Source of the DNA: Simmondsia chinensis
Lineage: Eukaryota; Streptophyta; Magnoliopsida; Caryophyllales; Simmondsiaceae
Reading direction: 5' to 3'
Length of the DNA: 64,000 bases
Assembly (NCBI GenBank): GCA_018398585.1
Contig: JAGTTD010000007.1
Location: forward strand, 32,144,911-32,208,910
The position numbers were made by a program, and so were the translations under genes. Position 1 is the stretch's first letter, and every line of letters begins with the position of its first letter. The notes beneath the pieces were generated by a model that was not told the origin of the DNA, made no database searches, and worked only from the letters and a program-made list of their open reading frames with translations. Shown in pieces: positions 46,953-60,092 of the stretch.

Positions 46953-49900
46953 ATGAGCGTGGCTGCAGATTCTCCGGTAAATTCGTCAAGCAGTGATGAT
47001 TTTGCAGCGTTTCTCGATGCAGAATTGGACTCTAATGGTTCTGTTGGCTCCCTGGAGCAAGATATTGATGATGGTGATTTAGATCAAAGGTACTTGTGAT
47101 AGAATTCTAGTTTCCGTCATTCATATTTCCTGAGATGTGAATTTCATACTTGTGATAGAATTCTAGTTTCCGTCATTCATATTTCCTGAGATGTGAATTT
47201 CATAACCAAGAGTAAAAAATGCATTTTAATAACCTTAAAGCAATTTTTGTGGAGAGAAAAGTTGAGGGGAAAGGTGCTAAGGATAGTTCTTTGACAAATT
47301 CTTGATGTATTGGCTAGTCTTGCACTTCACCCCTTATATACAGTCTTTTAATACCAATCAGCAATGGGTTTTAAGGACCAATATTAGACTGTGATAAATA
47401 GTGGTTAGCAATGAATTCCTTGTGATAATCTTGAGAGAACTACTTGTTGAAAGATGAGGCGAGGGAAAGACATTTGGGATAATTCTTTAACAAATGGACG
47501 ACCTTATGGTTAATTTTACACTTTCTCATCCCTTGTAGACATAGTTTTTCAATACCCCTAATGGTACTTACTCCATTTGCCAGACTTAATACATAGTTTT
47601 TTTTCCTTCAAAAGGTGTGGATCTGATCTGACAATGAGAATGGCTGATATGATAGAAGTTTTGAGCATCAGGATGGGTAAATGTGCATGTAATATGTGCT
47701 ACCTGCTAAATGATTCCACTTGAAAGATCTGATGGGTTGTTGCATAACCTTGATTCATTGAAATGAGACGTGCTTAATTTGCTCTAAATTACATAGATGC
47801 AAAGGATCATGCATATATCGCTTGAGTTGGGCATGTGCTGACCGTTTATATAAGTTGTAAACTGCTATCATAGTATGAGCTTTTGTATCTGAATTTTGTG
47901 AATCAAATTGTTCTACTGTTATTGATCTCCATGTGATGCTTACAGTCACAGGACCAAACGACGTAAGGTGGAGCAGCCAGAAATCACAGTGGAAGCCAAG
48001 GAGTCAACGTCATATGAAATATCTAACTCGAACTTAGGTGAATTGTGCATTTTGTAGAAACCTATGAGTGCCTTTCATACTTGTTTTGCCTATCACATTT
48101 GCTTGTTCTCGGACTAATTGATGAATTCATTCAATGTGTTTATGGATTTAGCAGTGTGGTACTATGCCTTCCATTTAATCCTTTGCATCTCTCTCCTTTC
48201 AGGGCCTGTGTAGTGTAGTTGCTCCAACTTCTAGCCCCTCTAGCAGCCTGATTATGAAAATGATGTGCCACCTACAATGAGCTTTCTAGGCTTGCCAGTG
48301 ATGACTAATTGTTGAGAATCTGAAGAAGAGAAAAGAATAGGTGGACTATGTGTACAAATGCTGCATCAGAAAAGAAAACACATTTATGTTCTCTTATTAG
48401 ACATCTTCTGGGTTTAGGATGTACTCTTTGTAAATTTGCTTTGCACTTGGGAGCCAACCATTGAGTGAAGAAGTGAAATTGGTTTAATAGGATGTCTTGG
48501 TAGTTGCTTGGCTCTCCAGTGGAAAGGAAGGATTTGAATGTGGAAGCTTTTAGTTTGGGAAGGTTTTGTGACGTCCTAGCCTCTTCATAAGTTTTGCACA
48601 TTGCACTGTAGGATTGATATCTGTATAGCTTCTTTGCGCTGTCTATCAATTTTTAGCATATAGACTTGCAGCCACCCCTTTTTAGTTACTCCTCATTAAT
48701 CAAATATTTAGTTGTCCGATAGACTTGCATCCGTTTTATCTATTGAAAGAGAGTGGATACTATCTCTGTCATTTTTGTATTATTTGGTTTTCTTTTGGTC
48801 TCATTGATTTGGTCAAATGTATAGGATTTTTCTTTGGTCAAAAGCCAAAAGCATTGCAAACCGTTACTGAATTCATTCACTTATTATTTTGTTTATAAAT
48901 AAGAATCCGGATGTATGTGGAGATTGGAAATTGGAAATTCGTCTCTGGTGGTTATCATTTAGAGTGAACCTTTTTACTTTTAGTTTAACGTTGCTGTGTT
49001 GGTATTTGGTAAACCTTACTCTATTTTAGATTTTATGATGCCTTGCTCTTTTATTTTGTGAGCAACCCTTGTTGGTGTACATTTAGACTAACTAGAGCAG
49101 CTATTGCTTGCAGATACAACAATGACCAACTCGTGTACGCATCCTGGTTTCCTAAGAGACATGTGCATAAGATGCGGGAAGAGAATGGATGATGGAACTG
49201 GCGTGGCATTTGGATATATACACAAGGTATACAAACTGAAGAAAGCTAGAAGCTTATCTGTGAATTTCTGTAGTATTTATTTTTATGATTCAATTATTTA
49301 TCTTAGTTGCTATCTCTCTCATTTGCAAATTAGCTTCTCTAACAATAAACCAGCCTTGTTCCATTAGATGAGGTCAGCTTCATGGATTTTTGCAAATGTC
49401 AGCTTCTTAATGCGTCCCTTCTTTGAAGGGTTGGGAGATCTAAAACCCAGGAAGAGTTACTTAAAGAACCATAATAAGAAAGGATGAAACAATTACAAGC
49501 ATGCGAAGTAACAAAGAAACTAAACAAAACTAAGCATATAGACCAAGCAAGGAGAAACCAAAACAAGAAGGTACGTAGTCATGAACATATGTGTGTGCTT
49601 GTGAGCGTGCATACACTCATGCAAAGCCAAAGTTTAGCCAAAGGTAAGCCGAAGCAATGTGAATCCTATATTGTCATTTCCACTGTAGGTGTTACATCTT
49701 CTATTAGGTCTATGTAGGCAGGGACCCTATCCATTGCTTTTAATCAGTGTCTTCTAGTCGCATGATTCTGACAGTGGGTGATCTTGTTTCACACCCCTGT
49801 CACAAAGCCAAAGTTTAGTCAAAGGTAAGCCAAAGAAACGTGAATCCGGCATTGTCATTTTGCTCTGTGAATGTTATGTCTTCTATAAGGTCTATGTAGA

Positions 49901-52900
49901 CAAGGTTAAATCGTATATTTACATCCAGCTCTTTTTTGGCTTATCTTTTGTTTTTAATCAGTGCTGTCCAATTACTTGAATGATTCTGACAGTGACTAGT
50001 CTTCTTGTCACATGCCCCACTCACTTAAGATGTTTCTCTCTCATTTTATTCATTGTAGGAGTTACTCGAGCTTTCTCTCAGTAGTTTATTTTGGAGCTTG
50101 TCTTTGATCTGTAGCTCCACATACAGGTCCAATGTTCTCATTTTTGCTACCTTCATCCTTGGGTCAGTATTGCAATCATAATGTATAAGTTATACAACAA
50201 CAACAACAACAAACCCAGAGCTTCAAGGGCTTCCGCATACGCAAGGTTTGGGAGGGGTGGGATGTACACAGCCTTAACCCTTTAGGGTGCTACCCTAAAG
50301 GGAGGCTGTGTCTGAGGACTTCCAACGTGAGAAGCATCTAAGCGTAAGAGCATAAAAACAACAACACAGAGAAGGCATATAGAAAGTATAAAGCAAGAAT
50401 AGGCAATAAAGTGACGAAGCGACAGAACAATAAGTAGCCACCACACAACAAAAGTGCATATAATCAAATAGACATACATATAAGCCTAAGGGCCCTAGTA
50501 TGAGCTTAGATGTGCTCCTTTGACCTGAATTGCTATATCGGCTACATCTATGTTAATCCTCCTCTCAGCTCTATCTAGGGCCATCTCCTCATTTAGGTTG
50601 AGGTGGGTTAGGTCATGTCGAATCATCTCCATTCAACTTTTTTTTGGCCGGCCTCTCCCTCTCTTCCTGTTTGTAATATGGAGTTGTTCGCATCTCTTGG
50701 TAGGGGCAGTGGTCAGTCTCCTCCTAAATTGCCCAAACCATTAAAACGTTGCTCCCCCTGCTTATCCTCAAGGGGCCACGCCTAATTTACTTCTTATAAC
50801 ATATAAAGTATAAGTTATAATAGGTTTACTTCTTGTCTTGAAGTATTTTCCTTATATTGATGCCCATTGAATCAAATAAAGACTGTTATGTGACAGATTT
50901 TGATGTAGCGGTGATCGTACTTCTATAGTGGCTTTTTTGATACGTATGTTATATATTTTGTTTTTATTGTACCTTGTTGTGAACATATTCAAAGATTAAA
51001 AGCTATGAAGTGGTGGTGAATTTATGAGTGTACCACTTATGCTCTCTCAAAAAACCCAAGGCCAATGTCATGTGACACGTATTAGTCTATTACATTGCAT
51101 CATGACCATGAACTGAGATTTGATTCCATGCTAGGGCCTGAGAAGTCTTACTTTTTTCTGCTGACTCTGACTCGTTGAGCGGCATGCTGCTATGCTACTG
51201 AACCATAAACCAAGTTCTTAGAATTTCACACTTTGTGGTATACTTTTTTCTTACGATTCTCATCTTTTCACCTTTATCATTGCTAGCTTTGCTAAAATTG
51301 AATTTTACATACTTTATCTTGGATCCACTTTTTTGAAATTCACTCTTGTACCTTTCTCCAAATTTCACTTTCTCAATTGCTCCTTTCTTTGACTCGTCTT
51401 CAAACACAATGTCATGCACAAAGAGGATATACCATGTCATAGTATTTTGACTATGCCTACTGAGCTTGTCCATGACCTAGGCTAAAATAGAAGGGTGCTA
51501 CTCTATGTTGAGCCTTGGTGAAGGCTATTAGAAATCAAGAATGCTTCAATCTTTCCATGAGGTTGCAAATCATGACATCTTCATGCCTGTCTTGGATCGC
51601 TTGGATTTAAGCGACATGGATTCCTTTCCTTGCCAATATCCTGTAAAGGACATAGCTAAGAACTCTATCATAAGTTTTCTTCAAATTAAGAAACACCATA
51701 TGTATTCTCTTCTGGTTGTCTGTGCTTCATTCTGTTTAATTCAATGTTGACTTTTACTAAATCTGATAGCATTGAGAATTCTTTGACTGTAGGATTTGAG
51801 GCTTGGTAGTGATGAAGTTACTCGCTTACGCAATTCTGATGTCAGAAACCTGTTACGTCATAAGAAACTATGTCTGGTTCTTGATTTGGATCACACTTTG
51901 CTTAATTCAACCCGACTTGAAGATCTAACATCAGAAGAGGAATATTTACATAGCCAAATAGATTCCCTTCAAGGTATGGTCCATCTAGAGTTAAACGAGT
52001 ATATGTTAATATTCTGTGCTTGGACGCTGGTTTTTGATTGCTTATTATCGGCTTCTTTTGGTAGCTGAAACTGAGGTTTCGTTTTGGAATCCTGGCTTTG
52101 TTAACTCAGGCTGCTATAAACTAAAATGTAGGCCTGCTTATGTGAATATACATCTTCATTAATTGATTTTTTTTCCCATTTAACTGAAGATAATAGTTAG
52201 TCAGTTAAGACATTGTTTGATTGCTGCTACAAGCTAAAACTTTTCGCTGTGCAAACTGGATATTTGCCTGTAATGTTCTATAACATGCTTAGTTATGTAT
52301 TTGTAATGACTCTTGGATCTCCTGCTATATGATAGCATTGAATAACGGCAGTATTCAATTTTGCAGGAATGTTTAAAGTTAATGGGTTTATTTGACTATT
52401 AAGGTTGTAGATATTTTGCATTCGGAATATTGATTCTTATAGATGTTTCTTTGTATGATGAATGTATTCATCATACTAAGGGCCAGTATTTAGGATAAAA
52501 ATCAAGGTCTTTGTTATTTATTTGTTCACCTCCCAACAAATATTGGGCCCCGGTTGATGCTGTTACTGTCTCTTATGCTTCTATTATACTTAAGACTATC
52601 ACGTCTCATAGTAGTTGTAATGTTGCTTGCGCTGCGTTTCTGCGACTCAAAATCCATCTATGATGTCATAATGCGTTCTTCTTGACGTGATGTATCAACA
52701 TGTGCAGATAATTCAAAAGGCAGCTTATTCCGATTGGATATAATGCGCATGATGACCAAGTTGAGACCCTTTGTTCACAGCTTTCTACAAGAAGCAAGTA
52801 AAATGTTTGAGATGTACATTTACACCATGGGGGAGCGTGCCTATGCACTTGAAATGGCAAAGCTGCTGGATCCTGGAAGGTTGTACTTCAACTCAAGGGT

Positions 52901-55900
52901 AATTTCTCAAGCAGATTGCACTCAGAGGCATCAGAAGGGCCTAGATGTGGTCCTGGGGTTAGAAAGTGCCGTTTTGATACTTGATGATACAGAAGCAGTA
53001 AGTACGCTTTCTGTCCATCACTCCATCCCCTTTGAAAAAGGAAATGTAGAGAAATGGTACGAGGGACAATACTTGAGGCCTTAGTCTTAGCGGTATAAAC
53101 ACTACCAAGGTTAAGGCCGTAGGATGTTAGACCTTAGGTTTGCATCCCATCGCCCAACCCTACTAACCTGCCGAGAAAAGGTATGTGGGAGAAGAATATG
53201 AGCAACAAGCTTCTCAATATGAAGAAGCATTCGTCATCTACAACACGTTGGCTTTCGGCCATTCCTGCTTATCCTGTCTTCCTTTATGATCCTAGAAGTT
53301 GTTCTAGAACGGTTTGATTGGTTTCTGGTAGAACTGATTAAGAAGAATTAAGCGCATGTCTGATCCCCTGTTACTCTCCCCCTCCCAGGTAAAAGGGAGT
53401 CACTAATCAGATGTGAGGAAGGAATGAAAATTAGAAGGATCTATCAGGAATATGGTCCTTAGTATTCGAAATGTAGTACTGTCGCCTAAAAATAGTTTTC
53501 ACCTTAGAAATCATATGAAAGTAAGAAATGCTTTGTACAGACTTTCTTCTTATATTTCTTAACATTCTGATTACTCATAGGTGCATTTGTGAATATGAAT
53601 CAAAATTGGTTTAAGTTTTTTAAGTATTGAAAATTGTCAGTAATAACACTTGATGAATGGTGTCTATGTTCAGAGGTTGATTGTAAATTTAGATTTGTTT
53701 TCGGTGATTTGCAAAATACTTATTTGGGAACAATATAGTAAAGAAGCAAGTATGAAATTGGTGTTATATTTACGATTTTGTAAAGTAAATCCGATCAACA
53801 AAAACTGGTAATATTCTTCATGATGGGACAACTTAAAATAGAAAGGGTGACATTTATTTTTGGACAAAAGTAGTAGTTTTTTTCTTTCTCCTTGATGGTA
53901 TCCCTTCATACTCTAAGCCATGCAGACATTCAAAAGGATTCACAATTATTGTGGAATAGTGGAGTAGTCTTGAGAGAGAGATGCGTTTGGCATGCATGAA
54001 AGTCTTAGAATCAAACAGTATGCTGATGCCTTGGTGCGTATTAGCCTATATCATACTGGCTGTTGATGCTGTAATCGATTAATAGTTCTTTCAATTACAT
54101 AATCTCCTTTATTATATATATAAATTTTTTTGTTGATTTTTCCTTGGACATGGCATTTGGTAAAGTTTCGAGTAGTTTATATTGATTATCTCAGCTAGAG
54201 CCTAAAGGCATCTTTTTGTGCTTGAGCTAGGTTTGGCAGAAGCACAAGGACAATTTGATACTGATGGAGAGATATCACTTTTTTTCCTCAAGTCGTCGCC
54301 AATATGGGGTCAATTATAAGTCTCTGTCTGAGTTGAAGGTTGACGAGAGTGATGTGGATGGAGCCCTTGCAACTGTACTGGGGGTTCTGAAGCGAATCCA
54401 CGGAATGTTTTTTGATCCAGTTCGTTTCTCTCCTCTTACTTGATCAACTATCATGTCTTGTCAAAAACCTTCATTTCTCAATCTAACTCTCTATCATCTT
54501 GTAGGAGCGTACTGATGATTATGCCAGTAGAGATGTGAGACAGGTAGAGATCCTGCTTTCTTCTTTTTTTGGTTGGGGGAAATTTTATTTATTTATTTAT
54601 TTTTTTTTTTTTTTGTTTTTTTGGGGTGGGGGGGGGGGGCTGCTTTGCTCATTCTTTGTCTGCTTGTCTACCATCATTATCTTTTCATTTCAAATTCTTG
54701 CTTTGTGAGTGTTAGCTTTGCTCATTCTTTGTCTGCTTGTCTACCATCATTATCTTTTCATTTCAAATTCTTGCTTTTTGAGTGTCGTTACTGGTGACAA
54801 TGCCACCATATAGCATTATGACATCATTACGTATTTATCTCACCCTAAAACTTAGATGCACAACTGAATTGAAGTATGCCACAAGCCACTACGCCATCAT
54901 GGATTGTACCTTGTTAAGCTCTACCAAAAGACACTTGGGAAGAAAGGGAGAGAAGGGAAGGAGGGGGGGGGGGGGGGGGGGTTTTTGGTTCCAGTGTCAT
55001 TTTTGCAAAGCATAGTGCCCAAGGATGAAAATCTTGCTTTGAGGCACATTCTTGTTGTTGAGTTATATTCCTTCATTTTGCACGCACAATGTGGCAAGTC
55101 TAGGCCTTGTCCATTGATTTGAACATTGAGTTTACAGAAATCGGGTTGACATGTGCTTAAAACAGGGAAAAAAATCATAGTGCATAGGCTGTGTTTTAGG
55201 GACGGCCAGGGCAGTGTCTGTTATCTATGGACCATTGGCTGTAACATTGTGTCTTCTTTGCAGTGATACATATACTTGCCAGATCTTTACTGTCGTCTAT
55301 AATGGCACTTACTATGGAATCCATCTATATCCACCATCTCATGGGAAGCCTAAGAATTTTCTAGTAATTGTTCAGTCACCATGTTTTTTGGATTTTTCTT
55401 GTCACAGTAAATTAAGGAATCTCAAGCAACTATCGTTGTCATTATCTTTTGGGTTCTTCCAGCTTGATTCTTGGAATCAAGTGGATCATCCCAAGCTTCT
55501 ATTTGAGAGGATTCTTAGACACAATGGTGGCATATTGGTCTCAACAGATAGGTATAGGTTGCCCAACTGGCCTTGACGTCCAGCTCTTTGAGCTTTGCCT
55601 TGCATAAGGATTTCTTACCTTTTCTTTCTGCTTCTTGGACAAATGAATGAACTAATTGATCAGAGAAGTTCGAAGGATTTAGAGGTTTCCTTGTTTTTGA
55701 CCAATAATGCTTTGGTGTAAGTAGGATAAGATGAGAAGTGCATTTGGGATGATTTGAGCATGTGAAGCGAAGATGTGGGGTTGAATTGAGGAGACCTAGC
55801 CATGTTAAGAAGGGGACACGGAGACCAAAAAGAATCCCAATCAAGTACTTAGGCTTGTTGTACAAAACAAAAAAAGTACTTAAGGTTGCATCAAGAAAGA

Positions 55901-56730
55901 CCTTATTTTATTAGAGCTTACCGAGTATGATTCTTGACAGACCACATTGGCGTACTCATGAAATTTAATAAAGGTGGTTATATTCTAAATTTTGAGCTAA
56001 TTGTTACGTGATTAGCGATTCCGTGTTCATACTTCTGCATTTGTGTTTTTAATGTATATATGCTATTTGATTGGTTATAACATATTTATAAATATATTTT
56101 CACGTCAAAAATTGCTATTCATTCAAAGCTTTGCAAGTCCCGCCTTGGATAGATATCGACCATCAACTGTTATTATCAAAGAAAAGGATTAAGAGGGACT
56201 TTTGTTCCTTGAAAAGCCAACTCAAATGCTGCGAACCTTTATGTAACATCCGCAACATCTCACTTCTACGACACTGCAACTGCAACTTGGACCTATGATT
56301 TGATTCTATGGGTTTACTTTGATTTATGTAGCTGATCTTACCTGGTATGGATGGGAGAATTTTCTTGCTGTAATGCCCGGTATCGACAATGCAGGTGCTC
56401 GGAACAGTTCGGAAGGAAGTCCTTAGTGGATGCAAAGTTGTGTTCAGTCGTGTTTTCCCAACAAAATTCAGATCTGAGAATCACCACCTATGGAAGATGG
56501 CAGAGCAGCTGGGAGCTAAATGCTTAACTGAAACCGACGACACAGTTACCCACGTTGTGTCAACAGACGTGGGAACAGAGAAGTCGAAGTGGGCTATCCA
56601 GAAGGGGAAGTTTCTCGTCAATCCTGGGTGGCTGGAAGCTGCTAACTATCTATGGAAGAAGCAGCCTGAGGACAACTTTCCTGTCAGCCAACCGAAGAAC
56701 AAGGATAAAACACAAGAGCACCAAGTCTGA
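46953..56730 (+). CDS. CPL4: RNA polymerase II CTD phosphatase, FCP1/CPL4-like
   Basis: This is a nuclear phosphatase that removes phosphates from the Pol II C-terminal heptads and so recycles polymerase. Coding exons: 46953-47089, 47946-48037, 49114-49226, 51793-51973, 52708-52997, 54231-54419, 54505-54543 and 56395-56730. All phases join, giving 1,377 nt or 458 aa plus TGA. Order: acidic Ser-rich N-terminus; basic TKRRKVEQ, a likely nuclear signal; a Cys region (CTHPGFLRDMCIRCGK); the FCP homology domain with catalytic DLDHTLLNS (Asp145 and Asp147) and the later ILDDTEAVW acidic pair; and a C-terminal BRCT domain (GCKVVFSRVFP, THVVSTD, NPGWLEAANYLWKK). Arabidopsis CPL4 is of similar size and layout. 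CPL3 is much longer, so CPL4 is preferred. Introns 3 and 7 carry LINE fragments. No coding defect seen. Confidence 0.95.
47091..47202 (+). repeat. Perfect 56-bp tandem duplication at exon 1 splice donor
   Basis: Bases 47091-47146 are repeated exactly at 47147-47202. The first copy starts at the T of the GT donor of CPL4 coding exon 1, so the donor itself is not duplicated. Perfect identity implies a very recent event, or an assembly artefact. Confidence 0.9.
49621..49990 (+). repeat. ~182-bp tandem duplication in CPL4 intron 3
   Basis: GCAAAGCCAAAGTTTAGCC (49621) and ACAAAGCCAAAGTTTAGTC (near 49803) begin two similar units, both with GGTCTATGTAG and ATGATTCTGACAGTG. They are diverged, so the duplication is old. 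Confidence 0.75.
50195..50807 (-). mobile_element. 5'-truncated RTE LINE: RT C-terminus plus (TTG)n tail
   Basis: It is flanked by the perfect 12-bp repeat GTATAAGTTATA (50183-50194 and 50808-50819). On the minus strand it begins with IRSKLGVAP-like RTE C-terminal coding sequence, continues through GRPKK..W and RHDLTHLNLNEEMALDRAERR to a stop near 50496, then C/T-rich 3' UTR, then the tail (GTCCTCAGACACAGCC, AGGGTAGCACCC), and ends in (TTG)n. It ties the tail shared by the 5S-SINEs to an RTE LINE. It lies in CPL4 intron 3, antisense. Confidence 0.88.
51225..51725 (-). mobile_element. Decayed RTE reverse-transcriptase fragment
   Basis: On the minus strand a broken frame shows RT motifs in order: HMVFLNLKKTYDRV (family KAYDRV), SLHQGST (family GLHQGSALSP), MDKLSRHSQ, and ILFVHDIVFEDES, where the catalytic FADD is now FVHD. 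It is separated from the LINE end at 50807 by ~400 bp of other sequence. The clean target duplication of that copy suggests a separate insertion. In CPL4 intron 3. Confidence 0.75.
54620..54640 (+). repeat. Poly-T/poly-G tract
   Basis: A T-rich run (54587-54622) is followed by a G run ending near 54639 in CPL4 intron 7. A second long G run lies at about 54962-54980. Such runs are often of uncertain length in assemblies. Confidence 0.8.
54642..54787 (+). repeat. 73-bp tandem duplication in CPL4 intron 7
   Basis: The unit beginning GCTTTGCTCATTCTTTGTCT at 54642 recurs at 54715 almost without change. Confidence 0.85.
55735..55970 (+). mobile_element. Decayed LINE RT C-terminal fragment
   Basis: Broken frames resemble the end of another RTE-type RT: GHVKRRCG-like (near 55757), RRPKRIPIKYL (55819-55851) and LTE..MILDRPHWRTH (near 55917-55960). 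It differs from the RTE copies that carry the (TTG)n tail, so it is probably another lineage. In CPL4 intron 7. Confidence 0.55.
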
Positions 56731-58287
56731 GAAAAAGAACACGAAGGTCATTAGACTTGTTTATATATAATAAGGGCAATATATTTTGCAAAAAAGGACG
56801 AGTAAATTGATGTGATGAATATTGAGAATGCTGATACCTATGCAATAGATAGGTTTCTGGCGAAGAATTATTACATCAATTGCCCATTTTTTTCTGTTTC
56901 CGAAACATGTTGGCCCTTATCATGTATTTGTAGAACATAATGCCTGATTGTCTGCTGAAGGTATTTTGGCCAAAGAACAAATGACTTTCAATTTATGAGG
57001 GTTTTGATGGATTGGTGTTCATCTGCAGGGTCCTGGTTCGTTTAAGGGGATACAGAATTAGAAAAATATGTAAAGATGCTTTTGTGTAGTTGGTCTCCCT
57101 TGGTTAAATGTGTTAAAATGAATTTTGGACCCTGATGGTGGTTTTCCTTGGGCCCTTTTTTTCCTTTTGCCCCCCCCCCCCCCCCCCCCCCCCAACCCCA
57201 AATCTCGTAAAGCCCCTCACCTCTTATGAAGGTAGATTCAGTTCCCGGTCTTGGGTACCACATTTGGGAGACTGTACCAGGTAAGCTAGTTGGCTCCTTC
57301 GACTTTGAATGGATTGTATCTCTTTAGGTAATTTCATATTTATCTCTTTTATTATCAAATAAGGTTTAGTCTTTTTTTTTTGTAAATAGTTTTCAGTTTT
57401 AGAAGAAATAAAATTTAGTTCTAGAGTAGCAAGTTGTGCTACATGGATTTGGCTATAGTCGTTGCCTTAGGGCGTCGCTTATGTGCTGATACTGTCGGTG
57501 AGTACTATCATAGCTTCGCGGCTGCCACGGTGTAGTATTACATATCCTTTAGTACTAAAATTAACCCCCCAAAACCAAAACCAAAACACCCCCCCCCCCC
57601 CCCCCACCCAACCAAAAAAAAAAAAAAAAAGAAGAAAAAACCCAGACTGCTGCAAAAAGAAAAATTCATTGGAACCCTACTGCTACCACTTGACACTGTC
57701 GCCACCACCTATCGTTAACGTTTACCAACATATTTTAGCCCCCACCACCAATAAATCTCCTCAGCCTCCATGTTCTCCTATGAAACCCAAAACCCATTTG
57801 AACCCAAAAATGAATGGTTTGAATCCTCAACCACATTTAAACAAAGCTTCTAACAAGTGGAAACCCAAAGCCTACAATTTACCTTTGATTTCTCTTTCAA
57901 ATCCTAATCCACGTTCTTACAACACTTCAAACAAGTTGAAACCCTAAGCCCACGAATTGTGTGTCCCTTAAACCCTAGATCTATTCTTTACTCCACCCGA
58001 AAACCCAATTCGAACCAAAAGCCTAAATCAATTCGAGTCTATAGCCAGTTCAAACTGCAATCGATCAAGTTCCAACTCCCAGGAAACCCTAACCTTAGTT
58101 CGAACTCTTTCATATGTCAATAACCCTAATCGAGCACACCTCTAATGAAGTTCACTTTATTCATGTCCATATATTAGCCATCTCCAATGTCATATGTCCA
58201 CGTCCAATTACTTTCCAACCTCTAAGTTAGATTGGCTTGAGTTAAATAAGCATGGGCCATATAGTGAGGGTAATGATACCCATGTTT
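56731..58287. other. Intergenic: CPL4 3' UTR, poly-C runs, no gene
   Basis: The sequence just after the CPL4 stop is probably its 3' UTR, although no canonical AATAAA was seen. C runs lie at about 57171-57193 and 57587-57605, the latter followed by a poly-A run. The proline-rich open frame over 57483-57947 rests on these runs and is not credible as a gene. Confidence 0.5.
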
Positions 58288-58545
58288 AACAACAACAACA
58301 ACAACAAAGCCAGTGCCTCCAAGGGCTCCCGCAAAAGCAGGGTCTGGGGGGGTAGATGTATGCAGCCTTCCCCCTTCAGGGGGCTACTCTAAAGAGAGGC
58401 TGTTTCCGAGGACCCCCAGCCTGAGAAGATAGTCCGTAGCATAGAGCATGTGACCTGGCAGCAGGAGAGCATCAAAGCATGAGTAGGGCAAAATACACGG
58501 CGAGCAAAACAACAAACTCAAAGCAAGCCACATCAAGCAGAAATC
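58288..58545 (-). mobile_element. 5'-truncated RTE-LINE 3' end
   Basis: (ACA)n, then the complement of the tail (CAGTGCCTCCAAGGGCTCCC, GCAGCCTTCCCCCTTCAGGG, CGAGGACCCCCAGCCTGAG), then ~100 bp of LINE 3' UTR. The copy is well preserved. Confidence 0.78.
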
Positions 58546-60059
58546 TTTTTTTGGCATCCAACTTCATTCAAGATATATATCTTCTATGTGTGCCTACTAT
58601 GTTTCGAAACTCAAGGCTTCTTAGGTAAGTTGTATGTACTTCTATTAAATAAGTCCGAAGTGTATCTTAGGACTTATCGTGATATAACTGCCCCAACTTC
58701 TTCCTTATACCCACTTATGAGCTTCCTTAAAATTCGGATCCAAAATATTACCTTCCTCCCCAATTATTGTCATCTAAGGAAGTTGAAAGGAAAAACAAAT
58801 AAAATGGAAGATAAAGAAGAGGAAAATAAAGCAAAATAAGAAGAGGAAGAGGAGGAGGAGAAGTGAAAGAAGAAGAGAAAAGGATGAAAGATGAAGCCAA
58901 AAAAGAACGGCATTGCGAAGAACCACAATATTTCCAATTACCCAAAAATAAGAATGATATGTTTTCTAAAGATCTTATTGATTTTATCATACTTGAAGAG
59001 TTTATCAAATCAGTGTCCCGAAAGAATATAATTTGTACTATATTCATATCTAGGAAGAGCCTCGCATGCAGACTGATGTTTACTAAAACTTCCTTTTTTG
59101 TGCTTATATAGAACTCAAGGTCCAATTTTTTTGAAAAAAGGTGAATAGATGTTGTTGTAATTTGGTTCCTATATATATCAATTACATTAAAAAAATTAAG
59201 TCTTAAAGACCAAAATGTAGAAAATTTTGATTAACCATCCCAAAACTCAAAGTTTTAACTCAACTATAATGGCAATGGCAATTTTGCAACTTGGGGACAA
59301 AGCCTTTTTGATTTTGAGTTTTGGCACATTTGGCAAATGTTCATTCTACCCTTGCCCGTGCTTTGGGCTGCCCGTGTCACATCATTTAACCATAACCATT
59401 AAATTGGCCGAACATGTGTCATTCATCCTAAGCCCTTCCCAGAACGTGTGCCGTGTGGTGGATGGCCCAAATTGTGTTTGTTTGTGCGTAACGTGAGCTG
59501 TTGATCTGCGATGAAGGAACAACCAGGATTCAGCCCCGCATGGATTGCCATGAATTGCAAAGGGTCGATATAAGGAGGCTAGTGACATAATTGTAGCAGT
59601 TCTATTATTTACTTCCCCTTTTTGCTCTAAGTTTTCCTCCTTCCCTCTGTCATGTATGTTTAAGGTTTTGTGAACTCTAGTTAGGATATGGGCTGTTCTT
59701 GCCTTTCTAGAGCGCGTCTATTGTGGTTCTGTAAAGGTTTACTACTGATTCTTTTTGTTAGTTAGGTTTCTGTCTTCAAAGCCTGATAAAAGAGTCTATA
59801 ATTCATTTTTTGTATTATTGTTGGACTATAACTTGTAATAATCTTACAAATAGTGAAGTGATTTTTCTAGTGGTAGGGAGCCATGCCCATTTTTAGGGGA
59901 CCGGACTATGTATATCTAGTGTTCTTGGTTTTGTTTCTATACTTCACTTTGTAATCTTTTGTTTTGCATTGTAACTATCGTCGCTTGTAATTCTCTGGTT
60001 TAAACTTCACCGATCCATTATCAAACCCTACAGATGCTACATCGAAGAAGAGATTTAAT
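58546..60059. other. Intergenic, nothing recognised
   Basis: A purine-rich (GAAGAG)n-like stretch near 58800-58880 makes short Glu/Lys-rich frames. No homology is recognised. The remainder is non-coding. Confidence 0.45.
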
Positions 60060-60092
60060 AATTTTAGAAGACATATTATGATGAGGGTGATA

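Noticed and set aside
51195..51473. Independent 92-residue gene on the minus strand
   Set aside because: It is a decayed RTE reverse-transcriptase segment in a CPL4 intron, with the catalytic FADD altered.
55214..55576. Extra exon or gene in CPL4 intron 7
   Set aside because: No recognisable domain; CPL4 exons 7 and 8 join in phase without it.
57171..57193. Long pure C and G runs as structural DNA motifs (also 54962-54980 and 57587-57605)
   Set aside because: They are single homopolymers next to low-complexity sequence and may be sequencing or length artefacts. No quadruplex-like spaced pattern is seen.
57483..57947. Proline-rich 154-residue protein
   Set aside because: The frame depends on poly-C and poly-A runs, with no family similarity and no splice or leader context.
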